Part shown: positions 27,452-39,053 of the stretch, piece by piece
How the letters are laid out: each line of letters begins with the position of its first letter
Numbering within the stretch: position 1 is the first letter of the stretch
DNA from: Methanobrevibacter sp.
GTDB taxonomy: Archaea > Methanobacteriota > Methanobacteria > Methanobacteriales > Methanobacteriaceae
Assembly (NCBI GenBank): GCA_017652345.1
Contig: JAGCBE010000101.1
Span: 1 to 64,000 of the forward strand
Length of the DNA: 64,000 bases
Direction of reading: 5' to 3'
The notes under the pieces: generated by a model
The model's database searches: none
Seen by the model: the letters and a program-made list of their open reading frames with translations, nothing else
Told to the model about the DNA's origin: nothing
Made by a program: the position numbers and the translations under genes

Positions 27452-28133
27452 TATTATTAAAACTTTTTAAACTTGCTTTATATAAAGCATAACTTCAATA
27501 TTTAGGCACTTCTACAGCATTCTTGACGCTCCATCAAGAATTAATTCTATATTCTGTGCGTGCATAATCTAATCAAAAAGCTTCGCATAAAATTTTAATA
27601 CTAGGATATTTTTTTCATTTATATATCACTGAGTGATTGTTGGTTCTGTTGTTTTGCTGTTCTTTCATAGTGGCCCACCTACAATTTTCTTTACAATAAT
27701 TTTTGTTATTATCTATTCTATCTAATGTTGTATTTTTTTCTCAATACTTTTTTACATGCTCATTATAAGATGGCCCCATATCTTTGTAAAAATCTTCAAA
27801 ACAATTCCATTCGCAAATTATTCATTTCATTCAGTAATTTTTATAACTATGATTAGTACGAAGAGTGGTTCTATCTTTCATTCATTTATATATATGCCAT
27901 ATACGAGTATGTCACATTCAATGCTTTGTTAATATTTTTTTAGCGCACTCTCTCTGAAAACATCAACAACTCTTAGTATTTCAATTACGCAGCCTCGCTC
28001 TCTCTATAAATTTTACAGTTCAACATTCACATAGACACTCATCTCGAATCTTTCATTTTCTACTTTCATAATTTCAGGTTAATGTTAAACGTCAAAATTT
28101 AGTTCAAGATTTTAAATCTAATCTTTTAACCAT
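27438..28133 (-). CDS. HNH endonuclease with N-terminal zinc ribbon
   Basis: 231 residues. The ribbon reads SGTKFGRLTLTGNYE, then CLCECGT and LRNGNTKSCGCFQRE. The HNH core reads TRIWHIYKGMKDRTTLRTNH, YKNYGMKGIICEWNCFEDFY, then TTLDRIDNNKNYCKENCRWA. A C-terminal DNA-binding part follows (YKGKKYPSIKILCEAFGLDY, ending in Gly-Trp-Ser). Nearly every conserved family Gly is UGA. This is a common, complete free-standing phage homing-type enzyme. Confidence 0.92.
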
Positions 28134-28170
28134 AGTTATTATAGTTAGAGTATAAAACTTATTCTATGGG

Positions 28171-28196
28171 AGAGGATAATGCTCTAACCATTACCC
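28171..28196 (-). terminator. hairpin between metallophosphoesterase and HNH island
   Basis: AGGATAATG pairs with CATTACCCT (one mismatch) around a 7-base loop. The 88 bases at 28134-28221 have no gene. Likely a weak terminator on the - strand. Confidence 0.5.
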
Positions 28197-28221
28197 TCAA
28201 TTACAGCCGTCGCTAACCATA

Positions 28222-29184
28222 CTAGTATTCAATAAATTTCATTTCAATATCACTACTTCAATCATCTTTTAAATTGACTTCTACTATTCGTCATCAAATA
28301 GTTGTACCTAAGTTAAATCTTTTTGCAAGCAAATTTTGCTTTAAAAAACTTCAAACTAAAAATGAATGTATATTTCTGTATGACATATATAAAGCGTCGT
28401 GCCGATGTCAACTAGCAAATACATCTGGCTGATTTCTTGTATCTATATTCTCAATTAATTTCTGAGGTTTGTAACTTTTAGCATAACTCATATTTCAACC
28501 TCAATGGTGGGCGTTTATATCTACCCCGTTTAATTTTATTCTAGCATCATAGAAGCCCATATCTATTATATCGTCTCTCAAGTTGGCGATATTCTTTATT
28601 ATATTGGCTCAATTCTCCTTTAAAAAGCTTTCGTCATGATTACCGCCCAATATATAAGTTTTAACATCTCAATAATATGGATAATCATTTACTACAGCTT
28701 TTAATTGTTCATCATATCATACATTTTCTAGTTCGTACATTTGTCATTTAAATACGTGTCAACTTCAATCTACTAAGTCTCCACAGTGGATAAACGCATC
28801 TACTCAAGCGTCTCAAGCTTTTTTATAAAAGTCAACTAACTCTTTTTTTGCTGACATCTTATTTCAGATATGACTATCTCCCAGAAGAGCAAACTTTAAA
28901 TGTCATTTATCATTTATAATTTTCTCTATACTTTTAGAAGTATTTACTTGTAAATGATTTAATATGTCTCTCAATTCTTCAGGGGAATAAGTCTTAACAA
29001 GTTCGGATTTTAATCTAGCATCTTTTTCTTCTTTTGTTTCTTTCTTTTGAGCTAGAGCTTCTGATAATTGTTTCCTATATTTAATAACACTATCAGCACT
29101 AACTCATAATTGTCTAGCAACTTCTCTAGCAGACCCATCAGCTGATTGAATCTGCTTGATGGTTTCGTCACTTAGTTTTCACAT
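28222..29184 (-). CDS. metallophosphoesterase with N-terminal helix-turn-helix
   Basis: 320 residues, about 30 UGA codons. Residues 1-40 look like a helix-turn-helix (QSADGSAREVARQLGVSADS). The catalytic domain shows all calcineurin-type motifs in order: LLGDSHIG, FIHCGDLVDG, LGGNHDES, NAHHGGGN and SGHRHDAL. The Gly of GHRH, GDLVDG and HHGGG includes UGA. These residues hold two metal ions. Substrate unknown; phage members act on DNA ends, nucleotides or phosphoproteins. Located next to the holin. Confidence 0.9.
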
Positions 29185-29210
29185 ATAGCGGTAGGAAGTA
29201 AAGGATAAAA

Positions 29211-29687
29211 CTATTCTTTTGTTTTTGTTTCGTCCCCCTCTTTCTTAGGTAATTTTGCCTTAAAAATACCTAATATGAAATCTAGTAATAAACTGAAAGC
29301 GTCAATCTCTGAAATATGGTCTCAGGTATTTATGCTATAAATATGACCTATAATAGAGTAGCCTTCAGTAATAATTAGAATAGAGAAGATTGTTGTTACA
29401 ACCATTTCTAAGTTTTCAAACCCTATTCCTTTTAAAACTAAAACTACTATTAAAGGCAGTAATAACTTGCTAATTTTTTTTGCCAAACCTTTCCACATTT
29501 TCTCTGATGTTACCTGTTGCTTATCTTCTATATATGCATCGGACACTCAGAATATGAAGTCTAATACTAATAGAGCAGCAAAGATAGCTGTCACCTCTCA
29601 ACTAAGATGAAAATATTCTAATACACTTGCAAGAGTGACTCATCACGCTACGCTTACTACAGCCCCAGTTGTACTAAATTCACCCAT
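29211..29687 (-). CDS. phage holin, toxin-secretion/phage-lysis family
   Basis: 158 residues, five UGA codons. AIFAALLVLDFIFGVSDAYI has the L-D-F-I-x-G signature of the holin family, with its Gly as UGA. MWKGLAKKISKLLLPLIVVL is the conserved basic-helix region. Three hydrophobic helices (about 10-50, 75-95, 100-120) precede a charged tail PKKEGDETKTKE. It would form the membrane lesion at lysis. Gene follows the papain-like peptidase by 24 bases. Confidence 0.85.
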
Positions 29688-29711
29688 ATAAATATGTTTT
29701 ATTAATTAAAA

Positions 29712-30659
29712 TTATTTAGGTAATTCACTGTTTATCTCAGGATAGTTGTTGCGAATTACTTGGCTAAATGTTTCAATGGCTTTTTTAATTTCATTTTTTT
29801 CTGCAGGATAATATTTTTTCAAAACCTCCAATACAGTTTTATAAGCATTTTTTCTTTTAAGGTATTCTGGGTCAGTTAATGCTTCAGATTTTAAATATAA
29901 TACCCAATATCTAAAGTTGAATCTTCGAGAGAGTTGTTTCATTGTATTATATGATACATAGAATCTTGACTTCAACTTCTTTTCATCATTAGGACTCCAA
30001 GAATTGATAAACCATAGTCAACCTTTATCCCAACCGACAAGAGCTATACAGTGTGCTCAAGTAGTTTTTGATGGAATAGTTTTGATTTCTCAAGCAGTCA
30101 TCTCACTCCACATCTTTTTATCTCACTTCACTAGCCATACAATTGGACATCATTGATACAAATAGCGTTTCATTTTTTCAATTGAAGCATCGTCATTTTT
30201 CCACTCATCTGTAGCATATCAGTCAAATTTAGCTAATTGTCAATTTTCTCAAATAATGATTCATTCTTTTAGGGCTGTGCTAACAGCTTTTTCTACATAA
30301 TCTCATCAATCATATTGTGTTGTTGAATGTCACATCTTAGCCCACAAATCTTTCCACATAGGAGTGATTATGTTTCTTGTTGTAGGGATTACTCAATTTT
30401 TTTTTACATTAAGAATTTGAACAGAGTGTGTAGTTCATAATGAAGTACATGCTCAAAGAGTTCATTGATTAGAAGTTTTGTAAATCCATTTTCCTAAAGA
30501 AAAACTTTCTGGCAACTGGACAGAATAGTCTAGTTTGATAGCTTCTTCTGCATCAAAGTCTGTCGCTTCAGCCATATCCTCTGGAAGACATCTAGCACTT
30601 CAAAAGATTCTCTCTTCTTCTTCGGTTAATTTATTGTTAGAAAACCAAGGTAGTTTCAT
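29712..30659 (-). CDS. papain-like (C1-type) cysteine peptidase
   Basis: 315 residues. LDYSVQLPESFSLGKWIYKT is the mature N-terminus type, NQGTLGACTSLGTTH holds the Gln and catalytic Cys, HCIALVGWDKGGLWFINSW the catalytic His and Asn. Three active-site Gly positions are UGA. The C-terminal 70 residues form an extra helical domain. In a phage lysis cluster it may degrade host surface protein or mature virion proteins. No signal peptide is seen. Confidence 0.85.
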
Positions 30660-30680
30660 ATCAAAAATTAATTTAAGAGA

Positions 30681-30733
30681 TAAATAAATCTTCAGGTGGA
30701 CAATTTATCCACCTGAAGAAATTATGTTATTTA
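30681..30733. terminator. hairpin terminator
   Basis: CTTCAGGTGGA (30690-30700) pairs perfectly with TCCACCTGAAG (30708-30718); loop CAATTTA. Outer AT arms extend the stem. The core GGTGGACAATTTATCCACC resembles the hairpin at 55163. It separates the giant Ig gene from the peptidase gene. Confidence 0.75.
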
Positions 30734-30753
30734 TTTTTGTTTTTATTATGGTA

Positions 30754-33700
30754 TTAAGCTTGTGAAGTATTATACGTAAATGTATATGAGATTTCAGGAG
30801 CTTGTACATAATCGTTTTTTACTTGCACTGTTCCGCTCGCGTCAGCTTGTTCAAGGAATGTTATTGATAATTCTCAATTTCCATCAGAAACCTTTCTTAA
30901 AACTGGAACAGTTTGAGTAAGTCAAGTAGTTTTAACATTTAAATTACTAAACAATCCATCGCTTGGACTGTATGTGAAACTTCTCGTTACTGTTGGCGAA
31001 GATGTGTCAGCCACGATAGGAGTATTATCCATAGTTAATGACCATATTTCATCATAAACATGTACATTAAAGCTATCTTGTAAGACTCCATTAGCATAGA
31101 CTTCAACGGATACTGTTCAGCGACTTGACCCAGTAATCTCAAAATATCAAACTCAATCAGAAGTTTTGTGTGGCTCAACAAAAATAGCTCATCAATCACT
31201 AGAAGAAGTCTGCGTTGTTATTGAGTGTATACCTCAATCTGTTGGAGAATATGTGAATGTTTTACTATGGTCAAATGAAGCTACATCTACATCTGATGAT
31301 GAATCAAGAGTAACAGTTGTTATAGCTGGAGCGAGAACAAAGACGCTATCTTGTGATGCTGCCAATCATTGAAGATGTGTCAGTAGAGAGTTATATGCCT
31401 GTCCGTTTATTTCTGGATTGTCATAAAAATCCTCAAAATATTGATATGAAGTTGTTTTTATGAGTAAGTCTCCTGAAATTCAAAAGAATAAAGTTATCCT
31501 TTCTTCTTCAGTTAAAGAGCTGATTAATGTAGCAATACTCTCTGAAAAAGTTGAATTAGCTAGTCATCAATATACTCATACTTGACTACTCCATTCATTA
31601 ACAAGTACGGTCGCGTTATCAGAATAATATATCTGTGCAATACCTCCTTGGTCATAAAGAGCATCTCTAGTACATAGACTAGGTCATACTACAACATTAA
31701 ATGTTTCTGGAGTTTGTCCAGTAATTCAATATGTGATTGTAGCGGTTCATTGACTAACTCATGTAACTAAGAATTGTTTTGATGCAGTATCAAATGTTAC
31801 CGTAGCAATGTTTGTATCGCTTGATGAAACCGATAGGTTTGTGAATGCAACAGCTTGATTTGGATAAATATCGACAGCATTATAAATACTTAATCACTGT
31901 CAAATATTCATATCTTGAGCATTGTGCATCTCTGTAGCTTCAAGCGGTATTACAGCAATATTATATTGTACAGTATATGTTGGGTCGCTAGTAAGAGTAA
32001 CCGTTAATGTTGTAGCTCATAATCATACAGGAGATACATTAAATTTACAATCCGTATGGTAAGCATCGCCATCTGTCCATATATCTCACATTTGCACTAC
32101 ATTTGTGTCAGCGATAGTAAATGTTAAATCTTGTAATGGAACATTAAAGTCGATTGGTCTACACCATAGAATAAATCCTCAGAAATCTCATCAAGGAAGC
32201 GTTCATGTAGCACTAGTAGGTCACATGTTCTGTATAAAATCTATATGAACAGCCTGTACAATTGTTACATTTACTTCTCATGTCATAGTTGGGTCATTGT
32301 CTGCGGTAGCAGTTATTGTTGTAGTTCCTGCTCAAGTTGAAGTAAACGTCACTGTATAATATCAGTCTTGTCAAGTTATATCATCTACTGTCAAAATTCA
32401 TAGACTATCAGAAACTGTAAATGTATCATCTGGATTTATAGTTAAAGTAGCGGTGAATTGATTTCACTCTACTTGCGAATCTATATAATCCCAAACAATT
32501 GAAGACGGGTTCTGATAAATAAGTCAAATATTCATTAACATATTTTCTACATCTGCTGGGTCTTCTGAATCCCATGCAAACTGTGCCATATCCATAAATT
32601 CTTGAGTTATTGTGAATCACCATGGATAGTTTCCTTGAGCATCATTTTCAATGTTCATGCATGCTGCATCAAACTCGAATGGAGCCACAATGCCTCCTTG
32701 TATAGCATTATCTATATTTGTAGCAAAAGTTGAGTTCTCAAATACTCATGCGAAAGTACATGGCTCCCAAACCATCTCTCATAAATCTGGGTCTGTAGTC
32801 CAGTTAAAATCAATATAACTATCTCATTCTGGTGTAGTAGGGTCGAAAAATAATCTAAGACTTCAATCACTTCATGGATTGAAGAAACTCAACTCTCATT
32901 CAGAACTTAATGTATATGGTTCTACTGGTGCAGTAACATCCACATCTATAGTATATGTATTGCTTCAATCGGTTAATGTAATTTGAGCAACTCAATCACT
33001 ATTTCATGTAATTGATAATGTTGCAGTTCATGAACTAAAGTCACTAATATATACGCTAGCTACGTTGTCATCATCAGATGATATCGTAACTGAGCCAAAG
33101 TCACTCGCATTAGTAGGCAAATAACTAAATGTAACGTTTGCGCTTTCTCATGTAGATAGACTTACAGAGTTCTCGCTTGGAGCTCATATACTAGCTACGG
33201 GCACTCATACAACTGTTAAAGGTATTTGATAATTCTGATTATCAAATTCGAAATCTATTGTTCATGTTCAAACATTTGTTCATGTAATTTCTATTTTATA
33301 TGTTCAATTATCTAATGTTTGAGAAACAGGAAGATTCCAATTATAATCAATTAAAGAAGAAGCTTGGAAATATACACTATCTACATTTGCATTAGTAGGA
33401 AGATAGTCGAATACCCCAACTGTTTGAGTTTCTCATACTGCTAATGTTACTCATTGTGATAAATTACTAATAGATGAAATATTAACTGCAGCATCCACGT
33501 GGATAGCAATAGAATATTGAGTAGGGTCTCATACTAACTGATATACTAATGTCGTGTCTCATACTCCAAGTATATTAAAATTTCCCACCCAAGTTCATTC
33601 ATAAAATTGTGTCCATCATAAACTAGCCACTCACTCTACAGAGAATCAGAACATTACATCTTCAGAAGGCACATTAGCATTAGTTGGCGTATAAGTAAAT

Positions 33701-36060
33701 GTTACCTGTGGAGAAACCTGTCACATAATAAGATTTAAACTATTTACACTTGGTGCAGATATTGATTGAATATGAATTACTGGAGAAACAGTGATTGTAC
33801 AACTTGCAGTTAATCATGTATTATCACAAGTAACCGTAGCTGTTGTTGTTCATTCTGAAACTCATGAGAATGTTAAAGTATATTGTCAAACATCTCATAT
33901 ATATCAATCATATGTATATCAATCATATGTAGCTATTGAAGGGTCATCAACAGAAACTGTGAATGTTTCATCTGCTGGAGCTATTTTCAACCATGCAGAA
34001 TATGTACGTCATTCTAAGACACCAAATGAATTCTCCATCTCTATAGAAGGCTCAGCTGGATATTCTAGGATTGGTGCATTATCATTTATTACCATATCTA
34101 GTTCTGAAAAATCTCATGTAGGGTCTTCATATAATGCATTAGCTACATCCATTACCTCTTGCTTAATAGTTCAATCTTGTAATATATATGTTGGGTCTGA
34201 GCTAATTAACAAATTAAACCAATCCTCTCAATTCCATCATAAACTTTCAAGTCCAGCTATGAAAGTTGGGTCATCATGTCCGTAAAAGGTATAAGTCATT
34301 ATATCTTGTGGAGATGATGGATTCTCATCATATTGCCAAGAAATTTCTAAATAATTATCTCAATCCTCAAATAAACGTGCACCAAATTGAGCAGCTCTAT
34401 ATTCCGTTGGGTCTTCTGGGTCTTCTGGATTTGGCATCCATTGTTCTTCCCATAAATCAACTACTCAGATATTAGATAATCCTGTTGGAGTAGGAGGAAC
34501 TGGGTCAGCTTCGAAATAAGCGCTAATTGTACCGTCATGTGTAATAGTGTTATTATCAAAGTTGTCTCACCAATTAAGGAAATGATATCAAGTATTTGCT
34601 GTAGCTGTGACTGTAGTTCAGTTAACTGTTACAGTATTATTATCATATGTATACTGTGTTCAATCTGGAATATCAGTAAGCTGTGCCACATCTACAGAAC
34701 CCATATTCGCGTCATTTACATCAAAATCAACAGTCCACGTTTGAGCTGGTTGTGCTACATGAATAGCTGTACTAGATGAAACTCATGAACCGACGACTGT
34801 ACATGTTACACTGTCATCGCCCTCTGCTCATGATAAAGTAAGCGATAAGGTTAAACTTCAATCAAAATATCATGCTATTGAAGCACCAGTGATTAATGTT
34901 CATCCGTATGTAATAGATATGTCGTTTGCTATGTCATTTGCATTTGCAGGCATATAAGAGAATAATACTCTTACACTAGGAGCTCATGGTTCAACATTTA
35001 CAGTATCTGCAGCAGCAGATATACTTTCTACATGTACTATTGGAGCAGCGGCAACTGTTAATTCTATACTATCTGTTTGTCAATTATAAGACGCATAAAC
35101 AACAGTAGTTCATGCTCATATACAAGTAAATTCAAATGAGTTTGGTCATACACCAGTTAGTTGAACTATTCATGGCGTTTCAACATTTATAGTTGCATCA
35201 GAAGGTGTTAATCCATTATCAAGATATAATGCCCGTCTGTCTCAAACTGAAGCTGTTGTAGTAGTATTATTATAGTCAATTATAGCGGGACGAATAACTT
35301 CGTTTTCTATAATTTCTTCGTGTATTTCTTCAATACTTTCTTGAGTTAATGGCTCTGCAAAATATGTTTCAATTTCTTCCCAAGCTGAATCTACAAATTT
35401 TGCAGAATTATCAGTAAGTCATCATGAATCATAAACTGTCTCTATTTCGCGAGCTAATGAATTATTTACCTGCTCAGTAAACATCGCAGTACAATATTCA
35501 TTATTAGCTCATCATACAAATTGTACATTTGGAGTTCATTCCTGTATCCATTCTAATCTTACATAATCTTGGCTTAACTCATTTGCTGCAAACACTTTTG
35601 CAACATATGAATCTCAAGCTCATCTAGCTTTTGTCTTTTTAGTTTTTCTTGTAGTAACTTCTCATACTGGGTTTACGTCTACAATAATATTATTTGTAGG
35701 TGAGAATTGCTGTCAAGAAGGAACAGTAGCTGTAATGTTTTGTCTAGTAGAAGTATCATCTCAAATCTGATACCACACTGTAGCACTACCAGGATTCATT
35801 GCGCTAATTCCAATTCTTGCCGTTCAGTTTTCAAATCCAACGAAAGAAGCTTCAACAGCTTCTCAAGTTACTCAAAGAACAATATCACTTCAAGGAGTTG
35901 AAGCGTTATTTGGAGAATAAGTGAAAGTAACAACAGTAGAAGTATGTTCATCAATTGTAACTTCACTACTAGATGAGGCTCAAATTCATGTTACATGTAT
36001 ATCGTGATGTACGGGTTTTTTACATTTACACCACATATTACATCTATAACTACATCTCAT
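30754..36060 (-). CDS. giant fibre/adhesin with many Ig-like repeats
   Basis: 1768 residues read as one open frame with well over 100 UGA codons. After a basic Cys-containing head (MRCSYRCNMWCKCKKPVHHD) come repeated BIG2-type Ig domains (each about 85-95 residues with the pattern YSPANA-D, then G-x-A-T-V). Also seen is an InlB-type repeat, ANTGYHFLNWGDNFDNNTIT. It ends NTSQA. Such proteins are long surface fibres that bind host cell-surface polymers. It is the longest complete gene in the window. Confidence 0.85.
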
Positions 36061-36082
36061 AGTTAATCTTCGTTTAAATATA

Positions 36083-36110
36083 AAAAGCCTCTCTAATTAA
36101 AGAGAGACTT
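36083..36110. terminator. hairpin terminator
   Basis: GCCTCTCT and AGAGAGAC form a stem around AATTAA, with A/T tracts on both sides. Lies between the head of the giant Ig gene and the gene ending at 36129. Confidence 0.65.
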
Positions 36111-36128
36111 CATTGGGGACATTATCTA

Positions 36129-36680
36129 TTATCCTCAAGTAGTTGTACTTGCAGGTGGATAAATAGATGTGTAAGGACTTGAAACTATCCAACTTGGAGT
36201 AGCAGCAGGAGCTAATCTGTTGATTAGTTCAGCTGTTTGAGCCGCATTGTTAGCTTCTAATTTAGCCTCAGCTAAGTCTGTTCTAAGTTGTGTGATTGTG
36301 TTAGAACACATCATATCAAGAATCTTCTGTGTGTTAGCAGTATCGTTTGCTATAATGGCAGCAGTATTTTGTTGCCCTTGGAGAATAGCTTTCTCGATAT
36401 TGCTGTTTACATTACAGAACCCTTGAGTAATCAACGTAGTCTGATTGCTCAATCATTGTTGAGCCATAAGCTGATTTTGCCACATTGTGTTATTGTTTAT
36501 CAATAACTCAGATGGGCTAGGTCCTCTGTCCTGTGATGCAGCACCTGCCATGAAAGCAGCAGCATTATTATTGCCTCCAAACGCATACCCGTTATTACCC
36601 CCTAACAGGAATAAGAATAGAAGCAAGATGATAAGCCACGTACCCATACCTGGCGTTGCAATAGATGTAGTACCATCCAT
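36129..36680 (-). CDS. virion-associated membrane-anchored protein
   Basis: 183 residues, only two or three UGA codons, so Gly is mostly GGN here. A hydrophobic segment at 14-27 (TWLIILLLFLFLLGG) is followed by a Gly/Asn-rich stretch, then a long coiled coil (SNIEKAILQGQQNTAAIIAN). It ends PPASTTTGG. This arrangement is seen in phage proteins near fibre or lysis genes; exact role unknown. Confidence 0.75.
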
Positions 36681-36741
36681 GTGCTTTTAATATTATGGAA
36701 TAAAAGACTGGTTTCTTTTGTTATGCTAGCCACCACATCTT

Positions 36742-37002
36742 TTAAATAACATCAATTACATCGGTTATTTCTTTCTGTTTATCAGCTCAAAGCATAGAAG
36801 CTGCACCTTTTATTTTATTAGCTAAGTCTTTATTCTGAGCTAATAATCAAGGCATAATTTCCTGTGCTAGTTGATTCAGACTATTCATATCCGAAAAATT
36901 CACATTCTGGAGTTTCTCCTGTGGTACTCATAACTGTAAGAGTTTATCCTTTATTCCAGAGAAGTTTCACATTCCCATTAACATTTGTAATAGATTATTC
37001 AT
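36742..37002 (-). CDS. small helical protein
   Basis: 86 residues, four UGA codons. Met/Leu/Asn-rich helices (MNNLLQMLMGMGNFSGIKDK). No family recognised. The stretch 36681-36741 upstream of its neighbour has no gene. Confidence 0.65.
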
Positions 37003-37019
37003 GCCGAGACTATTACAAA

Positions 37020-37238
37020 TTAAATGATGTGATACTCTTCCTGAAGTTCATGGAGTCCTTTATGGAAATGTTTTTCCATATCGGTCTTCTTCCCCATATA
37101 TTCTCAGAGTTTTTTAATCTCATCAAATACATAAGTCAGAATCTTTTTCATCTCTTGCGGATGCTGTGTCACTGTGTTGATAATGTTCTCATAAAGAATT
37201 TCTTCTCCATTAAAGAACATCTCTCTCTTTAATTCCAT
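37020..37238 (-). CDS. small acidic helical protein
   Basis: 72 residues with one UGA codon. MELKREMFFNGEEILYENII opens a helical protein ending HELQEEYHII. Resembles small chaperone-like late proteins in size only. Lies 3' of the large hairpin at 37263. Confidence 0.65.
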
Positions 37239-37262
37239 TTCTTTTTGGATTAATATATAAAA

Positions 37263-37334
37263 GCAACCACTACTGTAGTGAAAGTATAACCATAAATTAT
37301 TGATAGTTATAAATTCTTTTACAGCAATGGTTGC
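37263..37334 (-). other. large structured leader hairpin
   Basis: GCAACCA (37263-37269) pairs with TGGTTGC (37328-37334). Inside it CTGTA/TACAG and TATAAC/GTTATA extend the stem, giving a 72-base cruciform-like structure. It lies in the gene-free stretch 37239-37369, upstream of the gene at 37238. A T run follows on the - strand, so it may be terminator, riboregulator or both. Confidence 0.55.
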
Positions 37335-37369
37335 CTTATATAATCCAACTTTATTTTGTTAGTTTTTTG

Positions 37370-37603
37370 TTAGTTATATGTTAACAGTATCTCTCAATTC
37401 TCAATAATATTACCTGCTTGAGTAGACACTCTATTTAACCATTCTTTTGTTATTTTTCTTTCTGTTAATGTTTTTGCTAATCTCTTTTTATTTGTACTTA
37501 CTATAGCTGAGTAATAATTTCTCTCGTCTCTACAATCTTCACAGATTGTCACTCAGGGCCTTATCTGTTTACCACATACCCTGCATACGTTTTTAACCAA
37601 CAT
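37370..37603 (-). CDS. zinc-ribbon protein
   Basis: 77 residues, two UGA codons. VCRVCGKQIRPGVTICEDCR gives a clear four-Cys zinc ribbon (CxxC-x11-CxxC). The rest is basic and helical. Typical of small phage DNA- or RNA-binding regulators. Confidence 0.75.
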
Positions 37604-37710
37604 TGCGCCTATTTTAATAATAAAAAACAGCGCTGTAAAGATTTATTTATATTTTTCAAGTATTAAGTCAAGAGAAAATTTTATATAGATTGTTTATATT
37701 ATTTTAACTA
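37604..37710 (-). promoter_or_regulatory. possible third leftward promoter, degenerate
   Basis: A 107-base gap without a gene. The plus-strand text TATATAGATTGTTTATATTA at about 37684 resembles the late promoters but has TATAAA-CAATC instead of TATAATC. A small CAGCGCTG palindrome lies near 37630. Weak candidate only. Confidence 0.3.
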
Positions 37711-39051
37711 TTATGTAAATAATATTCATTGAAGTGTCCAAACATAATCCCCTCAACATAAAGTATTAAATCACGGTTGGGGATAAATACGTATTTTATT
37801 TCATCATTGAAATCACTCTTCCATTAGTATATTCTCAACCTCAATTCCTCATAATGCAGGTTCCCATCATCCTCAATCAATATTTTTCTCTATAGGCCAT
37901 TCTCAACCAATATATTCATTTTCTAATCATGAACGATATTCTGTTGTTCTAAGTTTAGTATTTCATGACCATATTTCTACAGTACATAATGGCTTATAAT
38001 CTGTCATTGATATAATTCCTGGAGAATTAGAATCAAAAGATATTCAATGATTTCATCATGTAGAATTATTCATAGAGTATTGTAACTCCGCATAAGAATT
38101 TCATCAATACGTATTTGTGGATATAGCATCTCATGTTAATGTTATTCAGCTTCATAATATCCAATGTGAATCTGAAAATGTAGGTAATTGGAATCAGCTC
38201 AATGGAGTAAACGATACGCTATCTTTATATCATCAATAATTTGCATATACTGTAACTGGTCCCTCAAAATAATGATGCTCATCTTCCCAATGTATAGAAT
38301 TAGGATGTAACATAGCTGTAGCTGCCATATTTTGGTGAGATAAACTATCTAACGTAATTTCTTGTGGTAAATCTAGATTTCATCATTGTGGGAAATCCTC
38401 TATATCTAAACGTATACTTTGGTCTATTCCATAATTAGCAAATAAATCTGATTTATTAGTTATAACTGGCCTTTTCCATATTTTTACAGATATATTTTTA
38501 ATAAGACTAGGATAATATATTCAAAATTTGATTGTATTAAAATTTGAAAGTATATTAAACCGACTTTCCTCATATAATCAATCTGGTCATACTATCTGGA
38601 GGGATGATGTCCAACTTTGCCATTTTAAATAATATTCGCCAGGTTGCCGATATGATTGTTTATTTATATTACCCCAACCAGTTCAGAAATTAGTAGACAT
38701 CAATGTAAAATCAGCTATTGGCATATACACATTACACTCTATTTTTATATCTTGTATGTTCGTCCATCAAAAGTTTCAATAATTTGGATTCTCTAGTTGT
38801 CCCATATTAATCAAAGATGTTGAGGTTACTCAATCTTGTGTTATATCTATATTAGTACCTATCCATCCAGCTGGAAGTTGTCAGCTGGCTCATGCGGCCA
38901 CAAAATCTCATTCTAAATCATAAGTTGGTGGATAATCAGAATGTCCAAGTATTCTTTTACCATTTAACATAACTGTCTCTATCTCCCTATTGTTAATATA
39001 TTTAGTTTTAACACCATACGGATATCCAGAATTTTGTACCCTTATAACCAT
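37711..39051 (-). CDS. hypothetical tail/fibre protein
   Basis: 446 residues, about 40 UGA codons. Rich in aromatic residues, Asn, Ser and Gly, with a beta-sandwich look (WWEPALGGIEVENILMEEGF, ending YVWTLQGILFT). No helices are predicted over most of it. It begins 2 bases before the next fibre gene's stop, so it belongs to the fibre cluster. Could be a fibre tip or a baseplate-hub-like protein. Confidence 0.65.
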
Positions 39052-39053
39052 TT

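Noticed and set aside
33791..34285. 164-codon + strand frame inside the giant Ig gene.
   Set aside because: Antisense shadow of a repetitive Thr/Ser/Val-rich gene; no leader, no recognisable protein.
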